A stretch of DNA of 11,602 nt from Verrucomicrobiota bacterium (lineage in GTDB: Bacteria > Verrucomicrobiota > Verrucomicrobiia > Verrucomicrobiales > Akkermansiaceae), in contig JAPLUJ010000440.1 in assembly GCA_026397695.1 (NCBI GenBank), positions 1 to 11,602 on the forward strand, read 5' to 3'. The position numbers and the translations under genes are program-made. Below are positions 1-5,404 of this stretch, piece after piece. Under the pieces are notes generated by a model. It was given only the letters and a program-made list of their open reading frames with translations. It was not told the origin of the DNA and searched no databases. Positions within the stretch are counted from its first letter, which is position 1. Each line of letters opens with the position of its first letter.

Positions 1-2
1 GG

Positions 3-176
3 CAACTCGACGATGACGATTTCAAGACCCGCGAGGAAGCCACGCGCCAACTGAGCATGACCGGCCCGGCAGCCCTGCGCCTATTGCAACAAGCCGCGCA
101 AAGCGGCAGTGAGGAAGTTAGAGATCGGGCACGCAAAATCATCGCGGCGGCCGACGCCGGTGAGTGGCTGAAATGA
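3..176 (+). CDS. HEAT-repeat-like protein, C-terminal fragment (5' end outside window)
   Basis: Only the last 57 codons are present, read in frame 3 to a TGA at 174-176. The visible sequence begins QLDDDDFKTREEATRQLSM and continues through GPAALRLLQQA and EEVRDRARKIIAA. A pattern of LD-x-DDF-x-REEAT, then GPAALRLL, then EVRxRAR is what I know from helical HEAT-like segments at the ends of large WD40 or HEAT proteins of Planctomycetota and Verrucomicrobiota. Such segments are protein-interaction scaffolds; no catalytic residue is visible, and the function of the whole protein cannot be judged. The gene ends before a 340-bp non-coding stretch full of inverted repeats, so it is probably the last gene of its transcript. 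Codon use is GC-rich like the neighbours. The helical-repeat call is by pattern only. Confidence 0.6.
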   Translation, partial: QLDDDDFKTREEATRQLSMTGPAALRLLQQAAQSGSEEVRDRARKIIAAADAGEWLK

Positions 177-245
177 GATACGATACTGACCCTGGGCTAC
201 GCCATGATCTTTACACACAAATCCCGGAGGAATTGCAGATGGTAG

Positions 246-284
246 TCCGGGGACGAGGCCGCAACGCGGCCGAATACCCCGGGA
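246..284. repeat. GC-rich nested stem-loop downstream of the HEAT-like gene
   Basis: GGCCGC (257-262) pairs perfectly with GCGGCC (266-271) across the loop AAC. An outer CCGGGG (247-252) can pair with CCCCGG (277-282). The right outer arm has an alternative partner, CCGGGG at 286-291, across GAT, so two exclusive folds are possible. There is no T-run, so this is not a textbook intrinsic terminator. It looks like a REP-type element or a 3' stabilising hairpin about 70 bp after the upstream stop codon. Confidence 0.6.
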
Positions 285-301
285 TCCGGGGCAGATGAAT
301 T

Positions 302-443
302 CGACCCCGGTCGGCATGCGCGTCAATTTAAGGACTTGTCTTTGGTTCTGCGGGAATTGTCGCGATGCTTCAGTTGGGATGGCAAAGCGCGAGTGGTGCC
401 ACCGACTTTTTCTCAAGTTGACGCGCATGCCCGGCCGGGGTCG
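302..443. repeat. MITE-like element with about 28-bp imperfect terminal inverted repeats
   Basis: The left arm at 302-329 (CGACCCCGGTCGGCATGCGC, then GTCAATTT) matches the reverse complement of 415-443 with two substitutions and one single-base indel. The arms enclose about 85 bp with no credible gene, although short reading frames run through it on both strands because the arms translate to similar peptides. No target-site duplication is obvious at the outer edges. Size and structure fit a miniature inverted-repeat element or a large REP-like element. Its source transposon cannot be named from this window. Confidence 0.5.
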
Positions 444-447
444 CAGC

Positions 448-474
448 AAAGGCCGCCGAGTATTGCGGCTCTTT
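448..474. terminator. Possible bidirectional terminator between the HEAT-like gene and uvrC
   Basis: GCCGC (452-456) pairs with GCGGC (465-469) over an 8-base loop. An AAAG/CTTT extension lies outside the stem, and CTTTCTC follows on the plus strand. The stem is short and the T-tract is broken, so termination is plausible but weak. It lies 43 bp past the uvrC stop codon, where a terminator would be expected. Confidence 0.3.
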
Positions 475-516
475 CTCTGGCGAGTCTGGAGATGCGCGCT
501 CCGCGCGAATGTTAGA

Positions 517-2073
517 TCACCCGTCGCGGTGCAGGAAATCCAGCAGCGCCTGCGAGGATTTGAGCGAGATGCCGGGCAGGGTGGCGATCTGCGCGGCCGT
601 CGCGGCCTTGAGGCGCGTGACGCTGCCGAATTTTTCCAGCAGCAGGCGTTTTTTGTTAGGTGAGATGCCGGGGCAATCATCGAGCAGGCTCTCGCGCATG
701 CGGCGGCCGTAGAGCAAAGCGTTGTAAGCGTTGGCGAAACGGTGGGCCTCGTCGCGGATGCGCTGGAGGAGTTTGAGAGCGCCCCGGTCATGCGGGATGA
801 GAAGCGGCGCGCTGCGCCCGGGGATGAAGACCTCCTCATGCTGCTTGGCCAGGCCGATGACCGGTAAAGCGTGCAGCCCGAGGGCGCGCAGCTCTCTAAC
901 AGCCATGCCGAGCTGGCCTTTGCCGCCATCGACGATGACCAGATCCGGCAGCACGATTTTCGCGCGGCCTGCGCGGGCCAGTCGGCGCTGGGCTTCCAGC
1001 GGGTCTTCCTGGGACGTGCCGGAGTCCGGATCGGCCGCGGAGTTTTCTAGCAGAATACGCGCATACCGGCGGCGGATGACCTCGGCCATCGAGGCGAAAT
1101 CGTCCTGGCCGGCGACGGTTTGGATGCGGTAGCGGCGGTAGTTTTTGTGGTCTGGCAGGCCGTCGGTGAAGCGCACCATCGAGGCGACGATGTGGTTGGA
1201 CGAGACGTTGGAAATATCGAAGCACTCCATGATGCGGGGTGGTCCGGCGAGGTCGAGTTCCTCGCCGAGTTCGGCGAGGTCCGTAGTGGGTTTCACGGTG
1301 GTGGGCACGCCGCGGCCACGGCTGAACTGACGGGTGGGTGACAGGGTTTTTTCGAGATTCCACAGGACGTCGCGGAGGGTGGCGGCTTGTTCGAAGTCGA
1401 GGGCTGCGGCCGCCGTTGCCATCTCGTGGCGCAGCGTGTCTAACAGCTCGCGCTTGCCTTTGCCTTCGAGGATGCGGCAGGCTTCCCCGATGCGTTCGGC
1501 ATACTCCTCGCGGGTGATGCGCCCGCTGCACGGGGCCGAGCAATTGCGGATGATATCCGCGTTGCAGTGGCGGTAGTCGATTTCCCCGGGATGGAGCGGG
1601 CGGCAAACACGCAGGCCGAAGCTGCGGTTCAGCCATTCAAGCGTGTGGTGGAGTGCGCTCGAGTGCGGGAACGGCCCGAAGTAGCGCGCGCCATCGTCTT
1701 TTTTCATCCGCGTGGTGGTGAAGCGCGGCCACGGATCGGCCAGCCGTATTCTGGCTAACAGAAATCTTTTGTCGTCGCGGAACGCGATGTTGTAGCGCGG
1801 GCGGTAATCCTTGATGAGCTTGCCTTCTAACAACAATGACTCCTCCTCGTTGCGCACGGTGTGGAACTCGAAGTCGTGGATCGAATCGATGAGCGCGCGG
1901 GTTTTCAGGCTGGCGCGCATTTTCTGTGAGGCCATGAAATACGACGACAGGCGTTTTTTCAGGTCGCGCGCCTTGCCGACATAGATGATCGAACCCAGAC
2001 GGTCCTTCATCAGGTACACCCCGGGTTGGTGGGGCACCTCGCGGAGTTGGGCGCGGAAATACGGGGCGTTCAT
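517..2073 (-). CDS. uvrC: UvrABC excinuclease subunit C, short form
   Basis: UvrC makes both incisions around lesions marked by UvrA/UvrB in cytoplasmic nucleotide excision repair. The 518-aa product shows, in order: a GIY-YIG nuclease (GVY 18-20, YVG 31-33, Arg41, catalytic-region Glu84); a four-cysteine cluster at Cys157, 170, 178 and 182, spaced like the iron-sulfur cysteines of E. coli UvrC; a UVR domain that binds UvrB (about 207-242, LDFEQAATLRD); the RNase H-like endonuclease with ECFDISN (Asp286), VDGGKGQL (Asp382) and DEAHRF (His444); and a C-terminal double helix-hairpin-helix (about 464-515). It is about 90 aa shorter than the usual 600 because the UVR domain joins the endonuclease through only some 40 residues. 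All known catalytic residues remain, so I expect it to be active. The ATG lies directly before the conserved GIY-YIG start; no Shine-Dalgarno is visible. It is transcribed alone. Confidence 0.95.
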   Translation of the reverse strand: MNAPYFRAQLREVPHQPGVYLMKDRLGSIIYVGKARDLKKRLSSYFMASQKMRASLKTRALIDSIHDFEFHTVRNEEESLLLEGKLIKDYRPRYNIAFRDDKRFLLARIRLADPWPRFTTTRMKKDDGARYFGPFPHSSALHHTLEWLNRSFGLRVCRPLHPGEIDYRHCNADIIRNCSAPCSGRITREEYAERIGEACRILEGKGKRELLDTLRHEMATAAAALDFEQAATLRDVLWNLEKTLSPTRQFSRGRGVPTTVKPTTDLAELGEELDLAGPPRIMECFDISNVSSNHIVASMVRFTDGLPDHKNYRRYRIQTVAGQDDFASMAEVIRRRYARILLENSAADPDSGTSQEDPLEAQRRLARAGRAKIVLPDLVIVDGGKGQLGMAVRELRALGLHALPVIGLAKQHEEVFIPGRSAPLLIPHDRGALKLLQRIRDEAHRFANAYNALLYGRRMRESLLDDCPGISPNKKRLLLEKFGSVTRLKAATAAQIATLPGISLKSSQALLDFLHRDG

Positions 2074-2103
2074 GCGGGCTATTTATCCTAGAAAGAGAAA
2101 TGA

Positions 2104-2234
2104 AACCGCAGATGGACACAGATGAACGCTGATAATAATAGACTTCCGAAAATCTCGCGCCTCATCTGTTGGGTGAGCCATCCGATTGTTATAACCTCTT
2201 GAAAATCTGTGTCTATCTGCGTCCATCTGCGGTT
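2104..2234. repeat. Interspersed intergenic inverted repeat of the ACCGCAGATGGAC type
   Basis: The left arm begins AACCGCAGATGGAC at 2104-2117. The right arm ends with its exact complement at 2221-2234. The similarity continues imperfectly inward as tandem CAGAT-type units to about 2135 and 2200, giving arms of roughly 32-35 bp. Units of the form GCAGATGGACGCAGAT are widely dispersed between genes in many unrelated bacterial genomes. The element fills most of the uvrC upstream region and could fold into a long hairpin in either transcript. Confidence 0.7.
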
Positions 2235-2254
2235 CTATTTTCCTCTTTATGTTT

Positions 2255-2290
2255 ATCGAAAGGCCGGAAACGAAAAATTCAACGGGAATC
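2255..2290 (-). repeat. 36-bp dispersed repeat, copy 1
   Basis: This differs at 3 of 36 positions from 5363-5398, in the same orientation. It begins 20 bp beyond the stop codon of the minus-strand lipoprotein gene. Read on the minus strand it encodes IPVEFFVSGLS, and two of the three differences from copy 2 are silent in that frame. A second patch of weaker similarity (GGAAAATRGAA) follows in both copies. Confidence 0.6.
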
Positions 2291-2310
2291 CGCCCACGGA
2301 CGCAAGATCC

Positions 2311-3144
2311 TCACGGTTCGCCCACGGTCGGATGGGGCACGACCACTGCGGTGGCTTTCACCGCGCGGGTCAGCACCTCTTTGGCCGTTTGGCCGGGCGG
2401 CACCGGCGGGTGGGCCATGCCGCGATAGCGCAGCGGTTGGTAGCCGAGGGCGAGCAGCGCATCTAACGGCGCTTGCTTGAGGCCGGGTTTCCAGTAGTCG
2501 GGGCCGCCGCCGGTTTCGTAGTAGTAGAGCCACGTGTGTTGGGGATTCGACCAACCGGCGCAGAGGATCACATGACGCCGCGGGATGTTGAGCAGATCCC
2601 CGGGACGCAAATCCCGGGCGCTCGGCAGGGCGCTGCACACCGCCGGCAATTGCGTGGTGTCATGCACGGAGGGCAGCTTCAAACAGCGGGAGACAAAGCC
2701 GGAGCAGTCCACACCCGCGGCGTGCGCGCTCACCGCGGCGTTGTCGGCCTGGCGTTTGGCAGGCGACGAGACATCACCGCCGGCATAACCGTTAGATATG
2801 GCCGCATCAAACGAGTCGGGGTCGTCAAAGCCGCCCCATTTGTAGGGAATCCCGTTATTGACCGTGCCGGGAATCCACCACCCTTTGCGTGCGGATTGCG
2901 GTTCGTAGCCGACATCCGGGGTGTTGACCAAAACGCCGGCCTTGTCCTTGCCGTGCCGGATGTTGTTAGCAAACGGCCGCCAGGCATGGCTGGCGAAGCG
3001 TTGCGCAATGGCCATCGATTCCTCGGGGGTGAGTTGTGAGGGAGCGGCTGCATCCCCCGGGATGAGCGGCTGCGGCGGCGGTTGGGACGGGGGCACGGTG
3101 CAGCCCGTGGCGAGCAGCAGGATGGCAAGTAGCAGACATTTCAC
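2311..3144 (-). CDS. NlpC/P60-superfamily cysteine peptidase, predicted lipoprotein
   Basis: The start chosen is GTG at 3144, giving 277 aa. It directly yields a lipoprotein signal, MKCLLLAILLLATGC, with lipid-attachment Cys15. The frame stays open upstream, but only as antisense of the caspase gene and with no nearer start. A proline-rich linker (18-30) is followed by a helical stretch and then the peptidase core: AAGVDCSGFVSRC with likely nucleophile Cys147, GDLLN and RRHVILCAGW with likely His191, and perhaps Glu210 in YYYETGG as the third residue. Families of this fold cut peptidoglycan stem peptides or related amide bonds, so a cell-wall role outside the cytoplasmic membrane is likely; the substrate is unknown. 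The start lies 97 bp from that of the divergent caspase gene. The segment 60-140, rich in tryptophan and glycine, is not one I recognise. Confidence 0.8.
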   Translation of the reverse strand: MKCLLLAILLLATGCTVPPSQPPPQPLIPGDAAAPSQLTPEESMAIAQRFASHAWRPFANNIRHGKDKAGVLVNTPDVGYEPQSARKGWWIPGTVNNGIPYKWGGFDDPDSFDAAISNGYAGGDVSSPAKRQADNAAVSAHAAGVDCSGFVSRCLKLPSVHDTTQLPAVCSALPSARDLRPGDLLNIPRRHVILCAGWSNPQHTWLYYYETGGGPDYWKPGLKQAPLDALLALGYQPLRYRGMAHPPVPPGQTAKEVLTRAVKATAVVVPHPTVGEP

Positions 3145-3241
3145 GCGCGAATGCTGCGGGATAGGATGAGGGATGAACAGTAGGAAACAGGGAGTGCCAT
3201 TTGGATTGACCTGCGGCTGCCGGGTTTGCACGCTGCTTGCC

Positions 3242-4618
3242 ATGGCCATCCGCCTTTCACTCGCGATTCCTGCCATGGTTGTGCTCGCGCTGGCGGCTGA
3301 CGCCGCTGCCCCGAAAACCAGTCCGCGTTGCGCTCTGGTCATTGGCAATGCCAGATACGAAGCAACCGTGGGTCCGTTGCGCAATGCGGTGAGTGATGCC
3401 AAGGCGGTCGCCAAAACGCTGCGCGGGCTGGGATTTTTCGTCATCGAAGAGCACAACGTCACCCGTGACGAACTGTTGGAGGCGGTGGCTGAGTTCCGCG
3501 GCAAACTCCGTGGGGCGGAAGTCGCCTTGTTCTACTATGCCGGCCACGGCATTTCCGTCACCGGTTCCAACTATCTGATACCTGTCAGATCCGGCTACAA
3601 GCCCGACGATGCCGATGAGATCACGCTGCGGCTGCTCGCGGAGACCAAGTTGTTCAACGCGGAACAAGTGGTCGCGGAAATGAGTGCCGCTGGCGGACGT
3701 TGCAATCTGGTCATTCTGGACGCCTGCCGCACCACACCCGTGGCCCGCAACCCGCGCACCCGCGATGCCGCCACACCGGGCGGCCTCGCCGAAATGAAGC
3801 CGCCAGCGGGATCCCTCATCGCCTTCGCCACCGACGCCGGACGCACCGCGCAGGATGGTGCGGGAAGCAACGGTCTTTATACCGAGGAGTTGCTCAAGCA
3901 TGTGCGTACCCCGGGCCTCACCATCGAACAGGTATTCAAACGCACGCGTGCCGGTGTCATGCAACGCTCCGATGGCGGACAGATCCCCGCCGAATACTCG
4001 CGGCTTGTCGGCGATGATATCTATCTGGCAGGACCCGCAACCCCGCCCGCAACCGAACTCGACCGTGCGCCCAAAGCCGAGCAGGTGCAGCCGCAGCCGC
4101 CCAAGGCGAGTGTGATCAACAAACTGGCCGCCGCCGGCCGGGCTGTGGAATGTGTCGAAGCCCTCAAACTAACAGCCGCAAGCCGTGGTCCCGGCGATTA
4201 TGCCGCAGCGCCGCTGGATACTCTGTTAGAACTCGCCAAGGAGGATCTCAAGGATGTGACCGAGCCATCACCCAAGGTCGAGGCCGTCATGAAAAACTGC
4301 GAGCTCGCACTCGAGGTGTTGCGCGAGTGTATGCCGCCGGATCATGCGCAACAACCGGCACTCACCGCCAAGGCGCAAAACCGCCGTGGTGACTGTCTGC
4401 TGTTGTTAGGCCGTGCGGAGGATGCACTGCAAGCATACAACGTCGCCATCCCGCTCGCCCCCACGGACGCCTACCCGGTCTACAACCGGGGCCGCGCGCA
4501 ACTCGCGCTGGGCCGCACGGAAGACGCCAAAGCCGATTTCACCGCCGCCGCCAGCAGCAAGTTCAAACAACCCAAGGCACGCCAACTGGCACAGGCGGCG
4601 CTGGCGGAGATGAAGTGA
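3242..4618 (+). CDS. Secreted caspase-fold peptidase (C14 family) with C-terminal TPRs
   Basis: The 458-aa form starting at 3242 opens with a classical signal peptide, MAIRLSLAIPAMVVLALAAD. A longer frame starts at ATG 3173, preceded by AGGA, but would leave only 28 bp to the divergent gene and add an odd Cys-rich leader. The peptidase domain (28-265) has RCALVIGNARY, the His motif FYYAGHGI (His102) and the Cys motif VILDACRTTP (Cys162, with Asp160). This is the dyad of bacterial orthocaspases and metacaspase-like C14 proteins, which usually cut after Arg or Lys. GSNYLIPV and IPAEYSRLVGDDIYL are further family hallmarks. A proline/alanine linker (264-290) leads to helical repeats; TPR units are clearest at about 375-445. 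The substrate is unknown. The signal peptide implies action in the periplasm or outside, unlike cytoplasmic defence caspases. Confidence 0.88.
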   Translation: MAIRLSLAIPAMVVLALAADAAAPKTSPRCALVIGNARYEATVGPLRNAVSDAKAVAKTLRGLGFFVIEEHNVTRDELLEAVAEFRGKLRGAEVALFYYAGHGISVTGSNYLIPVRSGYKPDDADEITLRLLAETKLFNAEQVVAEMSAAGGRCNLVILDACRTTPVARNPRTRDAATPGGLAEMKPPAGSLIAFATDAGRTAQDGAGSNGLYTEELLKHVRTPGLTIEQVFKRTRAGVMQRSDGGQIPAEYSRLVGDDIYLAGPATPPATELDRAPKAEQVQPQPPKASVINKLAAAGRAVECVEALKLTAASRGPGDYAAAPLDTLLELAKEDLKDVTEPSPKVEAVMKNCELALEVLRECMPPDHAQQPALTAKAQNRRGDCLLLLGRAEDALQAYNVAIPLAPTDAYPVYNRGRAQLALGRTEDAKADFTAAASSKFKQPKARQLAQAALAEMK

Positions 4619-4738
4619 TGCCGACTTTGATTAGATCAACAACACAGAGACAGGCAATAAACCCTAATATGCCAACAATGCTAAGGGTGAATCCGAAACA
4701 TTTTTGATCAAGCGCATATTGAAAAACACTCTACAGTG

Positions 4739-5209
4739 ATGTTTTTAATTTTGATTAAAAAGCGCTTTATTTACCTTTTGTTCTTCATCGGCATAATTCT
4801 TTTGGCTTGGATCTATCGACCTTATCCAGCACTCGATAGAGCAAAAATACACCCCTTGTTGAGAAGGGTAGATTTCACGGATAGCTTAGAATACGACACT
4901 TATGGAGATGGTGGCAGTCTATGGATTTCGATTTATCACGGTGACGAAAAGGCAATAGAAATGTGTCTTTCCAATTCACTTGACCAGTCTTTCTTTGATA
5001 GAGGGCAGCTATATATCGGTTCGTATTTTTCCCATCCTGAATCTATATTGGTTACAAATTATGACCATACGAGATTTCTACTAGCTTCCATGCTCTTACA
5101 CAAAGGAAATAAAAAACCGGGAGATTATGAGGCTGTTGCTCTTTTGACTGGAAGAACTAAAGACTGGATACGTTGTTTGATTAGTGGTTTGCAACACAGG
5201 CTCTTTTAG
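4739..5209 (+). CDS. Hypothetical small membrane-anchored protein, AT-rich orphan
   Basis: This is a 156-aa frame from ATG 4739, with GTG 4736 directly before it. Residues 9-26 (RFIYLLFFIGIILLAWIY) form one transmembrane helix after a short basic N-terminus, so the remaining 130 residues probably face the periplasm. No lipobox or cleavage site is evident. The soluble part is rich in aromatic residues and includes GDGGSLWISIYHGDEKAIE and SYFSHPESILVTNYDHTRF. It reads like a folded domain but I recognise no family. By hand count the gene is about 38% GC against roughly 60% or more in its neighbours, which points to recent acquisition. It contains no GTTAG motif. It follows the caspase gene in the same direction after 120 bp of similarly AT-rich DNA, so co-transcription is possible but not indicated. 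It could be an immunity-type accessory protein, but nothing shows that. Confidence 0.65.
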   Translation: MFLILIKKRFIYLLFFIGIILLAWIYRPYPALDRAKIHPLLRRVDFTDSLEYDTYGDGGSLWISIYHGDEKAIEMCLSNSLDQSFFDRGQLYIGSYFSHPESILVTNYDHTRFLLASMLLHKGNKKPGDYEAVALLTGRTKDWIRCLISGLQHRLF

Positions 5210-5218
5210 CAAAAGCCC
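5199..5218. terminator. Hairpin at the 3' end of the AT-rich orphan gene
   Basis: GGCTCTTTT (5199-5207) can pair with AAAAGCC (5211-5217) with a two-base bulge and a short AGC loop. The stem overlaps the TAG stop codon. No T-run follows, so terminator activity is uncertain. Confidence 0.3.
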
Positions 5219-5226
5219 GGCATGTC

Positions 5227-5364
5227 CTAATCGCAACCGGGGATGGCAGTTGGATCGTTCACCTTGGGGGTGAGCCGACATGTATCCATGAATTGCTCCA
5301 AATCAGTTAAATCGACGGTTTCCATTTTCCCTTTTGGGTTCATGCGGACGGCTTGCACATCCAT
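5227..5364 (-). CDS. Possible 45-aa ORF or decayed gene tail downstream of the HzsA-like gene
   Basis: On the minus strand an ATG at 5364 opens a 45-codon frame beginning MDVQAVRMNPKGKMETVDL and ending PTAIPGCD before TAG at 5227-5229. The same frame is open upstream through VSIPVEFSVSGLS to a GTG at 5403 and further into the end of the preceding gene. The amino-acid pattern (alternating hydrophobic residues, then an acidic helix) looks more like a real protein end than random translation, and part of it recurs at 2255-2290. No Shine-Dalgarno precedes either start. It is either a small gene translated after the HzsA-like gene or the relic of the 3' end of a lost gene. I do not recognise the family. 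Confidence 0.3.
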   Translation of the reverse strand: MDVQAVRMNPKGKMETVDLTDLEQFMDTCRLTPKVNDPTAIPGCD

Positions 5365-5398
5365 CGAAAGGCCGGAAACGGAAAACTCAACTGGAATC
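5363..5398 (-). repeat. 36-bp dispersed repeat, copy 2
   Basis: This differs at three positions from 2255-2290. It starts 6 bp beyond the stop codon of the minus-strand HzsA-like gene, again just after a 3' end. On the minus strand it reads IPVEFSVSGLS, continuous with the small frame that follows. Confidence 0.6.
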
Positions 5399-5404
5399 GA
5401 CACT

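Noticed and set aside
81-929. 282-aa minus-strand open frame
   Set aside because: It is Ser/Arg/Pro-rich low-complexity translation, overlaps the end of uvrC in another frame and crosses the inverted-repeat region.
896-1636. 246-aa minus-strand open frame inside uvrC
   Set aside because: It is the Arg/Pro-rich alternative frame of uvrC with no domain features.
3145-3504. N-terminal extension of the lipoprotein frame up to 3504
   Set aside because: It is Ser/Ala-rich antisense of the caspase gene; the lipoprotein signal starts cleanly at GTG 3144.
3257-3964. 235-aa frame antisense to the caspase gene
   Set aside because: The opposite strand carries an unambiguous C14 peptidase; this frame has no recognisable motif.
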